DNA from: Chloroflexota bacterium
GTDB lineage: Bacteria > Chloroflexota > Anaerolineae > Anaerolineales > Villigracilaceae
Assembly (NCBI GenBank): GCA_016223135.1
Contig: JACRPQ010000001.1
Coordinates: 58,675 to 122,674 of the forward strand
Direction of reading: 5' to 3'
DNA length: 64,000 nt
Part shown: positions 31,214 to 40,552 of the stretch, in pieces
How positions within the stretch are numbered: position 1 is the first letter of the stretch
How the letters are laid out: every line of letters starts with the position of its first letter
Notes under the pieces: generated by a model
The model's database searches: none
What the model was told of the DNA's origin: nothing
Seen by the model: the letters and a program-made list of their open reading frames with translations, nothing else
Translations under genes and position numbers: made by a program

Positions 31214-32284
31214 TTGGCGTTCAACCCGATTAACTGGCTGTTGGGCTTGTTTTCACTAGACATTGCGATAGACCTGGGGACCGCGAATACACTGGTCAAT
31301 GTGCGCGGCAAGGGCATCGTCATCAACGAACCTTCCTGGGTGACCATTGACAAGCGGCTGCGTCAGCCTCTTGCCATTGGCTTGGAAGCGAAAGAGATGA
31401 TGGGGCGGACGCCCGCCAATGTGGCGGTGGTGCGTCCGCTGCGCGACGGCGTGATTTCGGAGTTCGATGTCACCCAAATCATGCTGGAGTATTTCATTGG
31501 GCGGGTGCATGAGCAGAGTGTGGTGCCGCTGCCGCGTCCGCGCGTGGTGGTGGGGATTCCCACCGGCGTGACCGAGGTCGAGAAACGCGCGGTCTATGAC
31601 GCGGTCATGGCGGCGGGAGCGCGGGCGGCATACATGATCGAAGAACCGATTGCGGCAGCGCTGGGCGCCGGTCTTCCCATCCGCGATGTGCGCGGAAGCA
31701 TGGTGGTGGATATCGGCGGCGGGACGACTGAGGTGGCGGTACTTTCGATGAGCGGCGTTGTTGCGTCACGCTCTTTGCGTGTGGCGGGCGATGAGATGGA
31801 TCAGGACATCGTCCAATATCTGCGCAACAAGTACAACCTGTTGATCGGCGAAGGGATTGCCGAGCAGGTTAAGTGGCAGATCGGCAGCGCTTATCCGCTG
31901 CACCCTGAGAAGACGATGGAAGTGCGCGGGCGCAATCTCGTGACCGGGTTACCGGAAAGCATCGAAATTTCTTCCATCGAAATACGCGAAGCGCTCTCCG
32001 GGTCGGTGCAGGTGATTGTGGATACCATCCGCGATGCGCTGGATGAAGTCCCGCCGGAAATTGTGGCAGACTTGATGGATGTGGGTATCTGCCTGGCGGG
32101 CGGCGGCGGTTTACTCCAGGGGCTGGCAGAACGCTTGACGGATGAATTGAAACTGCGCGTGTGGGTGGCGGAAGATCCGTTGACCTGTGTCGCTCGCGGC
32201 GCAGCGATGGTTTTTGAAGATTTCGACGGTTTGAGCCGCTATCTGGTCGGTTTGGAGCGCGGCAGCACGCGCCACGGCGCTTAA
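31214..32284 (+). CDS. mreB: Rod-shape actin homologue MreB
   Basis: 356 aa, TTG start at 31214 with GAGGAG at 31202-31207. Actin-fold ATP sites: 'IAIDLGTANTLVNVRGKGIV' near residue 14 (phosphate 1), 'MVVDIGGGTTEVAVLSMSG' (phosphate 2), and 'ICLAGGGGLLQGLAERL' (adenosine motif). Forms membrane-bound filaments steering cell-wall synthesis. First gene of mreBCD-PBP2-minCDE-rodA. Confidence 0.95.
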   Translation: MAFNPINWLLGLFSLDIAIDLGTANTLVNVRGKGIVINEPSWVTIDKRLRQPLAIGLEAKEMMGRTPANVAVVRPLRDGVISEFDVTQIMLEYFIGRVHEQSVVPLPRPRVVVGIPTGVTEVEKRAVYDAVMAAGARAAYMIEEPIAAALGAGLPIRDVRGSMVVDIGGGTTEVAVLSMSGVVASRSLRVAGDEMDQDIVQYLRNKYNLLIGEGIAEQVKWQIGSAYPLHPEKTMEVRGRNLVTGLPESIEISSIEIREALSGSVQVIVDTIRDALDEVPPEIVADLMDVGICLAGGGGLLQGLAERLTDELKLRVWVAEDPLTCVARGAAMVFEDFDGLSRYLVGLERGSTRHGA

Positions 32285-32343
32285 GGTGAATGCCGCTGCG
32301 GGCGGGCGGCAGTTCACTTTGACTGGCACACTAACATTAGAGA

Positions 32344-33183
32344 ATGAGGAATCAACTTTCACGCACGATTCAAACAACGATCATTTTTCTGGTCGTGGGG
32401 GGAGTAATGGCGCTTGCGCTGGGGGGGTACTTCAGCAGTGCGTCAAGTGTATTTACGGATTCGCTGGTCAACCTTCAATTCTGGTTTTCCTCGCGCTTCA
32501 CCGCCCTGCAGGACTTTTTCACGGCGCCCCGCGACATCACCTCTCTGCGTCAACAAAATGCAGAACTGCAGGCTGAAGTCGCTGAACTGCAGGCGCAGGT
32601 GATTCAATTACAGCAGCAGGTGGGCGAGACTCAAATTCTCGCCGCGCTGGTGGATTTTTCGCGCGCGCGTCCGGAGAATACCTATAAAGCTGCCGCGGTC
32701 ATCGGGCGTGACCCCAGTCCCTTCCTGCATTACATCATCATCAATCGCGGCTCAAACGACGGAATTTTGCGCGGGATGCCGGTGGTGACAAATCAAGGTC
32801 TCGTTGGGCGCGTGGATGCTGTCATTGCCGATGCGGCTCGAGTCCAACTGATTACCGATCCCGCCTCAACGGTCAACGTCCGCCTTCAGAACGCAGAGGA
32901 AGAGGGGGCGCTGGTCGGCTCGGTGACCGGCGATGTGATCTTGCAAATGATTCCACAGGATGTCAATGTGGAGAGCGGCGATCTCGTCCTGACCTCGGGC
33001 TTGGGAGGCGGTTACCCGCCCGATTTGATCGTCGGGCAGGTGGTTAACGTCCGTTCGCGCGATTTTGACCTTTTTCAGCAGGCAACTATCCAGCCTGTGG
33101 TGGATTTCAACCGCCTGAAAATCGTCCTGGTCATCGTCAATTTCAAGCCGGTGGATATTTCCCCTCTCATCCCCCAACCCTGA
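32344..33183 (+). CDS. mreC: Rod-shape protein MreC
   Basis: 279 aa. One N-terminal membrane helix at ~10-33, a coiled-coil at ~70-105 ('LRQQNAELQAEVAELQAQV'), then the extracytoplasmic MreC beta domain ('VIGRDPSPFLHYIIINRGSN', 'LVGRVDAV', 'LVLTSGLGGGYPPDLIVGQV'). Bitopic scaffold between MreB and PBP2. No strong ribosome site before ATG 32344. Confidence 0.92.
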   Translation: MRNQLSRTIQTTIIFLVVGGVMALALGGYFSSASSVFTDSLVNLQFWFSSRFTALQDFFTAPRDITSLRQQNAELQAEVAELQAQVIQLQQQVGETQILAALVDFSRARPENTYKAAAVIGRDPSPFLHYIIINRGSNDGILRGMPVVTNQGLVGRVDAVIADAARVQLITDPASTVNVRLQNAEEEGALVGSVTGDVILQMIPQDVNVESGDLVLTSGLGGGYPPDLIVGQVVNVRSRDFDLFQQATIQPVVDFNRLKIVLVIVNFKPVDISPLIPQP

Positions 33184-33184
33184 C

Positions 33185-33685
33185 ATGCGGAATCTGATTG
33201 CGTTTCCTGTAATTGTTTTGGCTGTGATTCTTCAGTCAGCGGTGGTCAGCCGCATGACCCTGCTTTCCGGCTTCGGCGATCTGCCGATGGTCATGCTGGC
33301 GGCGTGGGCGCTGCAGGATAGCGTTGACTCTGCCTGGCATTGGGCAATCGCCACCGGCGTTCTCGTCGGGTTTCTTTCCGGCATCTCATGGGTGGTGTAT
33401 GTACTGGGCTATGTGCTGGTCGTGGCGATGGCAAAAGCCCTGCGGATGCGAGTTTGGCAGGCGCCTTTGCTTGCCATGTTCAGTGTGACGTTTTTAGGAA
33501 CCATTTTGGTGAGTGTGTTGTCTCTGTTTGTTTTGCGCGTGTTCGGGGTGGCGATACCGCTTCAGGACGCATTTGGTTTGTTGGTCTTGCCGGGCGTCTT
33601 GTTGAATTTACTATTGGCGATCCCGGTCTACGCAGTGATGCGCGACCTGGCGCATTGGGTTTACCCATCCCTGGAGGTAGAATGA
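33185..33685 (+). CDS. mreD: Rod-shape protein MreD
   Basis: 166 aa, five to six hydrophobic segments, no soluble domain; starts one base after the mreC stop and overlaps the PBP2 start by 4 bases. Sequence is poorly conserved as usual for MreD; identity rests on position and topology ('FGDLPMVMLAAWALQDSVDS' is a typical element). Confidence 0.85.
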   Translation: MRNLIAFPVIVLAVILQSAVVSRMTLLSGFGDLPMVMLAAWALQDSVDSAWHWAIATGVLVGFLSGISWVVYVLGYVLVVAMAKALRMRVWQAPLLAMFSVTFLGTILVSVLSLFVLRVFGVAIPLQDAFGLLVLPGVLLNLLLAIPVYAVMRDLAHWVYPSLEVE

Positions 33686-35967
33686 GTTCGGGTATGACGA
33701 ACAGGTATGAGGTCCCGCGCTGGCGCGTGTGGATGATTTACGGCGTGATGTTTACTTTTGTTGGCGTCATCGTCTTCCGCCTGATCAATTTTCAAATTGT
33801 CAGTGCAGAGAGTTGGAAAGCTCAGGCAGTGGAGAATTACACCCTGACCATCAGCGACCCCGCCCTGCGCGGCATTATTTATGACCGCAACGGCTATGTG
33901 CTGGCGCGCAATATCGCCTCTTATAACGTTGTCATTACCCCCGCCGCCTTGCCCGACGATGATGCCGATGTCCAGCGCATCTATCGGGAACTTTCTGCGC
34001 TGACGGGCGTGCCGGCGGGCGGACCGGTCACCAAGGAGACCTTGGACTTTGCCAAGTTGTTCTCTGCCTGTGTGCCGGGGCCGAGCATTGCTGATATGGT
34101 TGAGTTGGGCGCTTCGCTGGCGCCTTATACGCCAGTAAAAATTGCCTGTAACATCGACGCAGAACTCGCCCGTGTCATCGGCGAAAAATCTGCAAACTGG
34201 CCCGGCGTGGACATCGAAATTGAGCCAGTGCGCGATTATCCGACCGGTTCATTGACAGCGAATGTGGTGGGTTTTCTAGGACCCATCCCTGCGGCGCTGC
34301 AGGATGTTTATGAAGAACGGGGTTTTGTTGCCAACCGCGACAAGATCGGCTACGCCGGTGTCGAAGCCTCTTTGGACGATATTCTCATTGGTAAAAACGG
34401 TTTGCGGGTGGTGCAAAAAGACGTGGCTGGCGCGATTTTACGCAATCTCGAACCGCCCATTCCGCCCACACCCGGCAACAATGTGGTATTGACCATTGAC
34501 ACCCGCCTGCAAAAGGCTGCCGAGGCGGCGCTGCTGGATGAAATTGACTATTGGAACAATCGTTACTTCGGTTATATCCGTATTTCGAGCGGCGTGGTGA
34601 TCGCCATGAACCCGAAGACCGGCGAAATCCTTGCCATGGTCACTTATCCCACCTATGAAAACAACCGCATGGCACGGTTCATCCCTCGCTCTTACTATGA
34701 GCAGTTGAGTCAGGATCCGCGCCGCCCGCTGGTGAATAACGCCATCTCTGCCGAGCTGGCGCCTGGTTCGGTCTATAAATTGACCACTGCCACCGGCGCG
34801 TTCAACGAGGGAGTCATCAAACTCGGACAGATTGTACAAACGCCCGGCAAACTGACCTTGTGCGAACGCTTCTCTCCGAACGACCCCTGCATCGAGGGCG
34901 TCAATGTGCGCCCGTTTGTAGATTGGATCTATGAACGCAACGGCGTTATCAACGAAACAGGCTTTGGCGCGCTGGATTTTTACCGCTGCATTGCTTATTC
35001 CAGCAACGTCTGTTTCTACAAGCTGGGCGGCGGATTTGAGGATGAGATTCCCGAAGGGTTAGGCATTTTCCGTTTGGGTGAATACGCCCGCGCGTTGGGA
35101 TATGGCGCGCGTTCGGGCATTCAGTTGCCCGGTGAAGAGGACGGGCTTGTCCCCTCGCCGCAGTGGAAACGCATCAACACCGGCGAAAACTGGTCCACCG
35201 GCGATACCTACATTGCCAGCGTAGGACAGGGCTATGTGTTGGGGACGCCGCTGCAAGTCCTCATGTCTGGCGCGACGATTGCCAATCGCGGTAAACTGAT
35301 GCAGCCGACCATTGTCCGCGAGGTGCATGATAGCGAAGGGCGCGTCATCCCCGTATGGTTCGATCCGCAGACGTTTTCGGTGTATGAGGTGCGTCAGGTG
35401 GTGGACCGCGCCGGCGTGACGCGGGATATGTGGGTGAACCCGGTCAATCCGACTGAAATGTACCCTGCGCCGCCCGAGGGAAGTTACCAAATCTCGCCGT
35501 TTGTTCCCAACATGAAATGGGATATTACCCAAACGCCTCTGATTCGCGAATGGAGTTGCGAAGCCGGTTATTGCGACCTGACGGGCAGAATGAAAACCGT
35601 TTCCCCCGAAACCATTGAGGCAGTGCGAACCGGCACGCGCATGGCAGTGACGGAAAACCCGCTTGGTACACTGTACCGTGTGTTCAATATTGAGTATCCT
35701 CTCGATGTGGCTGTGGCGGGCAAAACTGGTACTGCTGAATATTGCGATGATGTGGCAAGCGCGGCGAACAAATGCCGATTTGGCTCATGGCCCACCCATG
35801 CCTGGACGCTTGCCTATGCTCCCTACGACGACCCTGAAATCATTGTCGTCGCTTTTGCCTACAACGGCGGCGAAGGCGGTACGGTCGCCGCGCCGATTGT
35901 GGCAAGAGTCTTGCAGGCGTACTTTGAACTGAAATCCATTGATATTGCACAAGGCGCCGGTCAATGA
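33682..35967 (+). CDS. mrdA: Penicillin-binding protein 2 (transpeptidase)
   Basis: 761 aa; ATG 33682 overlaps mreD by ATGA, which fixes the start over a much longer open frame. N-terminal membrane helix ~15-35, PBP dimerisation/pedestal domain ('DPALRGIIYDRNGYVLARNI'), then transpeptidase domain with S-x-x-K in 'ELAPGSVYKLTTATGAF', S-x-N in 'CIAYSSNVCFYKLGG' and K-T-G in 'VAGKTGTAEYCDD'. Longer than E. coli PBP2, with Cys-containing inserts ('LCERFSPNDPCIEG', 'WSCEAGYCDLTG'). Elongasome crosslinking enzyme working with RodA downstream. Confidence 0.93.
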   Translation: MSSGMTNRYEVPRWRVWMIYGVMFTFVGVIVFRLINFQIVSAESWKAQAVENYTLTISDPALRGIIYDRNGYVLARNIASYNVVITPAALPDDDADVQRIYRELSALTGVPAGGPVTKETLDFAKLFSACVPGPSIADMVELGASLAPYTPVKIACNIDAELARVIGEKSANWPGVDIEIEPVRDYPTGSLTANVVGFLGPIPAALQDVYEERGFVANRDKIGYAGVEASLDDILIGKNGLRVVQKDVAGAILRNLEPPIPPTPGNNVVLTIDTRLQKAAEAALLDEIDYWNNRYFGYIRISSGVVIAMNPKTGEILAMVTYPTYENNRMARFIPRSYYEQLSQDPRRPLVNNAISAELAPGSVYKLTTATGAFNEGVIKLGQIVQTPGKLTLCERFSPNDPCIEGVNVRPFVDWIYERNGVINETGFGALDFYRCIAYSSNVCFYKLGGGFEDEIPEGLGIFRLGEYARALGYGARSGIQLPGEEDGLVPSPQWKRINTGENWSTGDTYIASVGQGYVLGTPLQVLMSGATIANRGKLMQPTIVREVHDSEGRVIPVWFDPQTFSVYEVRQVVDRAGVTRDMWVNPVNPTEMYPAPPEGSYQISPFVPNMKWDITQTPLIREWSCEAGYCDLTGRMKTVSPETIEAVRTGTRMAVTENPLGTLYRVFNIEYPLDVAVAGKTGTAEYCDDVASAANKCRFGSWPTHAWTLAYAPYDDPEIIVVAFAYNGGEGGTVAAPIVARVLQAYFELKSIDIAQGAGQ

Positions 35968-35982
35968 TTGCCGGATTCTTCA

Positions 35983-35991
35983 TGCTATAAT
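35983..35991 (+). promoter_or_regulatory. Extended -10 promoter element before minC
   Basis: TGCTATAAT matches the extended -10 consensus (TGnTATAAT) 20 bases before the minC ATG. No -35 match is visible. Confidence 0.5.
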
Positions 35992-36010
35992 CCTGCCAAC
36001 ATCCGCCGCT

Positions 36011-36694
36011 ATGAATGAGACGAATTCCCTGATTCAAATCAAAGGTCTGCGCGACGGCCTGCTCGTCTCATTGAACGATGCGCCGTGGGACGAACAGCTT
36101 TCTGCGCTGCTCTCCCGCGTGGATGCAACGCCCTCCTTTTTCCAGGGCGCGCGCCTGGCGTTGGACGTTGCCAGCCAAGTGTTGAAAGTGGATGATCTGG
36201 TGGCGCTGCGCGATCATCTTTCCGAACGCGGCATCTTCCTGTGGGCGGTGATCAGCGAATCGCCAACGACACAGCAAACCGCCCAACTGCTCGGTCTTGC
36301 CACCCGCATTTCAAAGCCCAGACCCGAAGAGACCCGTCAGTTTGCTGTGGAAGATTTGGGCGAAGAAACGGCTCTTTTCCTGGACCGTACCCTGAGGTCC
36401 GGAGTGCGAATCGAGTTTCCCGGTCACGTTGTCATTTTGGGAGATGTCAACCCGGGCGCTGAAATCGTGGCGGAAGGCAATGTCATCGTTTGGGGGCGTC
36501 TGCGCGGCATGGTGCATGCGGGCGCAAAAGGCAACCGTCAGGCGGTGGTTTGTGCGCTCGATTTTTCCCCCATGCAGTTGCGCATCGCCGACGAAGCCTC
36601 TGCCGCCATGAGCCCGCAGACGCAGTCCAAACCGCAGATTGCCCGCATTAACCAATTTGGCAACTTACAGGCTGAAAACTGGTCGCCCGCCTAG
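36011..36694 (+). CDS. minC: Septum-site determining protein MinC
   Basis: 227 aa. N-terminal domain ('IQIKGLRDGLLVSLND', 'ARLALDV') and C-terminal right-handed beta-helix with 'RSGVRIEFPGHVVILGDVNP', 'GAEIVAEGNVIVWGRLRGMV', 'HAGAKGNRQAVVCALDFSPM', the MinC hallmark. ATG 36011 is used rather than an upstream start inside the PBP2 tail. Inhibits FtsZ assembly away from mid-cell together with MinD. Confidence 0.92.
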   Translation: MNETNSLIQIKGLRDGLLVSLNDAPWDEQLSALLSRVDATPSFFQGARLALDVASQVLKVDDLVALRDHLSERGIFLWAVISESPTTQQTAQLLGLATRISKPRPEETRQFAVEDLGEETALFLDRTLRSGVRIEFPGHVVILGDVNPGAEIVAEGNVIVWGRLRGMVHAGAKGNRQAVVCALDFSPMQLRIADEASAAMSPQTQSKPQIARINQFGNLQAENWSPA

Positions 36695-36726
36695 TTGACG
36701 CTCATTCTGATTACAGGACGAATACA

Positions 36727-37524
36727 ATGACCGCACAAGTTATTACAGTTACCTCCGGCAAAGGCGGCGTGGGAAAAACCACCGCTGTAGCGAACCTGGC
36801 GGTCGCCCTGGCTGCCAACGGGTCGCGTGTGGTTTGCATAGACGGCGACATTGGTCTTCGCAACCTGGATGTCATCCTCGGGCTGGAAAACCGCATCGTT
36901 TATGACATTGTGGATGTCATCGAAGGGCGCTGCCGTCTGAAGCAGGCGATGATTAAAGACAAGCGCCTGCCCAATCTTCACCTCATCCCTGCGGCGCAAA
37001 CGCGCGACAAAAATGCGGTCTCTGCCAGCGATATGACCCGCCTCACCAAAGACCTGCGTTCTGAATGCGACTTTATCCTGATCGACTCCCCGGCGGGCAT
37101 CGAACGCGGTTTCAAAAACGCCATCGCGCCAGCCGACCGTGTTCTGGTGGTCACTAATCCTGAGGTCAGCGCTGTGCGCGATGCGGACCGGGTCATCGGC
37201 ATTTTGGAGGCGGAAGATAAAGGTCCCGGCTCGCTCATCATCAACCGTCTCAATCCAAGCCTTGTGCGGCGGCAGGAAATGCTCTCGGCGGATGACGTTC
37301 TCGATCTGCTTGCCATCGAATTGATTGGCATTGTTCCCGAAGATGAAGGCGTGCTTATCGGCTCCAACCGCGGCGCGCCCGTGGCGCTCGACTTGAAAAG
37401 CAAGGCAGGGGAGGCGTTCCGTAACATTGCCCGGCGGCTCAAGGGCGAGGAAGTTCCCTTCCTGGACTTGGAAAGCGGCAGCAGCCTGTGGGAGCGCATT
37501 CAGAAATTGGCGGGGAGGAGGTAG
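36727..37524 (+). CDS. minD: Septum-site ATPase MinD
   Basis: 265 aa. Deviant Walker A 'TSGKGGVGKTTAVANLA' near residue 9, 'VVCIDGDIGLRNLDVILGLE', switch II 'FILIDSPAGIERGFKNAI', and the C-terminal amphipathic helix 'GSSLWERIQKLAGRR' for membrane binding. Recruits MinC to the membrane. Confidence 0.95.
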   Translation: MTAQVITVTSGKGGVGKTTAVANLAVALAANGSRVVCIDGDIGLRNLDVILGLENRIVYDIVDVIEGRCRLKQAMIKDKRLPNLHLIPAAQTRDKNAVSASDMTRLTKDLRSECDFILIDSPAGIERGFKNAIAPADRVLVVTNPEVSAVRDADRVIGILEAEDKGPGSLIINRLNPSLVRRQEMLSADDVLDLLAIELIGIVPEDEGVLIGSNRGAPVALDLKSKAGEAFRNIARRLKGEEVPFLDLESGSSLWERIQKLAGRR

Positions 37525-37526
37525 CG

Positions 37527-37817
37527 ATGTCGTTTTTGGATAAACTTTTCGGCAGAAAAAACAGCGCCGATAGCGCCAAGGAACGCCTTCAACTTGTCCT
37601 CATCCACGACCGCACGGATCTAACCCCTGCCGAGCTTGAATCGCTTCGAGACGATTTGATCGCCACCGTCAGCCGCCACGTCGAAATTGACGTGACCGCC
37701 ATGCAATTTGGCATGGAGCATGATGGGCGTTCCCAACGTCTGGTCGCCGATATTCCCATCAAGAGCGCCTCCCACCGGCGCCGCGCTTCCTCCTCGAGGA
37801 AACCCAAAGCCAGATAA
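37527..37817 (+). CDS. minE: Cell-division topological specificity factor MinE
   Basis: 96 aa from ATG 37527 (GGGAGGAGG ribosome site in the minD tail). N-terminal membrane-targeting helix 'MSFLDKLFGRK', anti-MinCD segment 'SAKERLQLVLIHDRTDLTP', then the dimerisation strand region. C-terminus is Arg/Lys/Ser-rich ('HRRRASSSRKPKAR'), more basic than usual. Confidence 0.9.
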   Translation: MSFLDKLFGRKNSADSAKERLQLVLIHDRTDLTPAELESLRDDLIATVSRHVEIDVTAMQFGMEHDGRSQRLVADIPIKSASHRRRASSSRKPKAR

Positions 37818-37825
37818 GCCGCTTT

Positions 37826-38953
37826 ATGCTTCGTAACATTTCATGGCGTTATTTTGATTTCTGGCTGTTGGGCGCAGTGGTGCTTGCCACTGCCTTCGGC
37901 ACAACCATGATTCGTTCGGCGATTGCGGGGAATGAAGAACTCCTGCCGCTCATCAATCGCCAGATTTACTTTGCGCTTGCAGGTCTTATCCTGATCTTCG
38001 TCGTTGCCGCCATTGATTACCGCTTCTGGATAGCAATTTACCGTCCCATCTTCATTGTGATGAGTTTGTTGTTGTTCTTCCTGTTTCTGAGTGCGCAGGA
38101 GGTGTTCGGCGCGGCGCGCTGGTTTCAGGTGGGTGTGTTGTTCGTCCAACCTACAGAGTTTGCCAAGATTGCGGCGATTCTCCTGCTTGCCCGCTATTTC
38201 GATAAAACCCAAAACCGACCCCGCGACCTGCGTTGGATTGCCGGAGCGTTTTTCTGGGTGATGGGGCTTGCCATCTGGATTCTGCTTCAACCCAATCTGA
38301 GCAACGTGGTTGTGTTGATGGTCATTCTGGCATCTTTGCTGTGGTTCAATGGAATTCAATTGAAGCACATTGCATTGTTTGGTACGGTCGGCGTCTTGTT
38401 GATTGCCATTGTGATTGGATTGACTGTCGCCAATATTCGCATCCCATTTTTACAAAAATATCAGCAGGATCGTATTGCCAATTTTATCTTGCCCGATCCG
38501 AATGCGACCTTCGGCGAAACCTATAACATCGATCAGGCGAAAATCGCAATCGGCTCCGGCGGTCTGTTCGGCAAAGGCTATGGACACGGCACGCAGACTC
38601 AGTTGCGCTTTCTGAAAGTCCGTCACACCGACTTCATCTTTTCCGCCGTTTCGGAGGAGTTCGGGCTGGTCGGCGCCCTGTCGGTCATCGTCGTTCTCAT
38701 CATCATCATCTGGAGATGTCTGCGCGCCGCCCAGAAAGCGCGCGATGTGGCGGGTATGACCATTGCCTATGGTGTGGCAACGCTGATTTTCTTCCAAGGC
38801 ATGGTCAATATCGGCGTCAATTTGAACATCGTGCCGGTTTCCGGCTTGCCTCTGCCGTTCATCAGTTATGGAGGCAGTGGTCTCACATCGCTCATGCTCG
38901 GCATCGGTCTTGTGGAAAGTGTGGCAATGCGTTATAAGGAACTGGATTTTTAA
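37826..38953 (+). CDS. rodA: Peptidoglycan polymerase RodA (SEDS family)
   Basis: 375 aa, about ten membrane segments. SEDS motifs 'GAARWFQVGVLFVQPTEFAK' near residue 95, 'LQPNLSNVVVLMVI' (Asn here where many SEDS proteins have Asp/Gly near this position), 'FVKVRHTDFIF'-like 'LKVRHTDFIFSAVSEEFG' near 265 and 'GLPLPFISYGGSGLTSLMLG' near 345. Operon neighbour of PBP2, hence RodA rather than FtsW. Confidence 0.9.
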   Translation: MLRNISWRYFDFWLLGAVVLATAFGTTMIRSAIAGNEELLPLINRQIYFALAGLILIFVVAAIDYRFWIAIYRPIFIVMSLLLFFLFLSAQEVFGAARWFQVGVLFVQPTEFAKIAAILLLARYFDKTQNRPRDLRWIAGAFFWVMGLAIWILLQPNLSNVVVLMVILASLLWFNGIQLKHIALFGTVGVLLIAIVIGLTVANIRIPFLQKYQQDRIANFILPDPNATFGETYNIDQAKIAIGSGGLFGKGYGHGTQTQLRFLKVRHTDFIFSAVSEEFGLVGALSVIVVLIIIIWRCLRAAQKARDVAGMTIAYGVATLIFFQGMVNIGVNLNIVPVSGLPLPFISYGGSGLTSLMLGIGLVESVAMRYKELDF

Positions 38954-39040
38954 TCGAAACTTCTTTGTGTGGTTCGTATCCTTTGTGGATAATCGCCATT
39001 TTGCAGTAGTCTCATCTCATCTTTTGGAGGAACTTCACCC

Positions 39041-40519
39041 TTGAAACCTGCACGCACCCGCATGGCGCCCTCTCCAACCGGACGATTTCATTTGGGAAGC
39101 GCCCGTACCGCCCTCTTCGATTATTTGCTTGCCCGCAAGACAGGCGGGCAATTTATTCTGCGCATCGAAGATACCGACCAAAAACGCTTTGTCCCCGGCG
39201 CGGAGGAGGAAATCATCCGCAGCCTCGACTGGCTGGGACTTACTCCCGACGAATCTCCCGTTCACGGCGGCCCTTATGGACCTTATCGTCAGACCGAGCG
39301 GCGCGAAATTTACCAATATTACGCCAATCTGCTGGTGGAAAAAGGTCACGCCTATCCGTGCTTCTGTTCGCCGGAGCGACTGGAAAAAAGCCGCCAGGAA
39401 CAGCAGGCTCGCAAGGTGGAGCGGGTAAAATACGACGGTTTGTGTCGGGGGATAGACCCCGATGAAGCCGCGCGCCGCGTCCGCGCTGGCGAAAAGCACG
39501 TCATCCGCTTCAAGATGCCGCAGGATGGTGTGACGATTGCCCACGACCACTTGCGCGGCGACATCGTCACCGAAAACAAATACATCGATGATTATGTCCT
39601 GCTGAAGTCGGATGGTTTGCCCACCTATCATCTCGCCGCCATGGTGGACGACCATGAGATGAAAATCACCCACGTCCTGCGCGGCTCGGAATGGCTGCCC
39701 ACCTTTCCTTTGCATGTGAACATCGTCCGCGCTTTTGGTTGGGAAGAGCCGGTCTGGATTCACCTTTCCGTATTCCTCAAGCCGAGCGGAAAAGGCAAGA
39801 TGAGCAAGCGCGAGGCGGCGCAGGCAATCAAAGACGGCTATTCCATCTTTGTGGATGACATGAAAGACCTGGGCTACATTCCCGAAGGCGTCTTGAACTG
39901 GATTGCGTTAATGGGCTGGGGCGTGCCGGAAGACGACGTGATGACCCTTGACCAGATGATCGAACGCTTCAGCATTGACAGCCTGACGCCTTCGCCGGCT
40001 GCGGTCAACTTCCAAAAACTGGATCATTTCAACGGGACTCACATCCGCCTCCTGACGACCGAAGACCTGTCCGCCAGGATCAAGCCTTATTTTGCCGCCG
40101 CAGGCTTGGAGGTCCGGGATGAAACGCTGCTCAAGGTGACTCCGCTTATCCGCGAAAGGCTGGTCACCTTGGATGATTGTCTTGCGTTTGCGGCTTTCTT
40201 CTTCAAGGAGGATGTCGAACCGAATCCCGAAGAGTTGATTGCCAAAGGGCTGGACGCGAAACAATCGGCGGAGGTGGCGCGGAGGGTGTATCAAATTTTG
40301 GAAGCGCAGCCAGACCTCAGTCACGAACGATGCGAGCCGCCCTTGCGAGCGTATGTGGAAGAGAGCGGCTTGAGCGCCAATCAGGTGTTTGGTATCCTGC
40401 GCGTGGCGGCGACGGGGCAAAAGGTCAGCCCGCCGCTGTTCGAGTCGTTGGAAATCATCGGGAAAGAAAAGGTTCTGAAGCGTTTGCAGCGCGCCATTGA
40501 GATGTTGGAGCGAATGTAA
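39041..40519 (+). CDS. gltX: Glutamyl-tRNA synthetase
   Basis: 492 aa, TTG start at 39041 with GGAGG at 39026-39030. Class I signatures: HIGH variant 'PSPTGRFHLGSARTALF' and KMSKS variant 'GKGKMSKREAAQ' near residue 255. Because a GlnRS is encoded at 41852-43570, this GluRS is probably discriminating (inference). Confidence 0.95.
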   Translation: MKPARTRMAPSPTGRFHLGSARTALFDYLLARKTGGQFILRIEDTDQKRFVPGAEEEIIRSLDWLGLTPDESPVHGGPYGPYRQTERREIYQYYANLLVEKGHAYPCFCSPERLEKSRQEQQARKVERVKYDGLCRGIDPDEAARRVRAGEKHVIRFKMPQDGVTIAHDHLRGDIVTENKYIDDYVLLKSDGLPTYHLAAMVDDHEMKITHVLRGSEWLPTFPLHVNIVRAFGWEEPVWIHLSVFLKPSGKGKMSKREAAQAIKDGYSIFVDDMKDLGYIPEGVLNWIALMGWGVPEDDVMTLDQMIERFSIDSLTPSPAAVNFQKLDHFNGTHIRLLTTEDLSARIKPYFAAAGLEVRDETLLKVTPLIRERLVTLDDCLAFAAFFFKEDVEPNPEELIAKGLDAKQSAEVARRVYQILEAQPDLSHERCEPPLRAYVEESGLSANQVFGILRVAATGQKVSPPLFESLEIIGKEKVLKRLQRAIEMLERM

Positions 40520-40523
40520 TCAG

Positions 40524-40552
40524 CCGCCCGCTTGAAAGCGGGCGGTTTGGTT
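40524..40552 (+). terminator. Rho-independent terminator after gltX
   Basis: CCGCCCGCT / AGCGGGCGG with a TGAA loop, followed by TTTGGTTT. It overlaps the stop region of the convergent gene ending at 40552. Confidence 0.82.

Noticed and set aside
33340..35967. An 875-residue version of PBP2 starting inside mreD
   Set aside because: The extra 114 residues are mreD read in another frame; the ATGA overlap start at 33682 begins the proper membrane helix.
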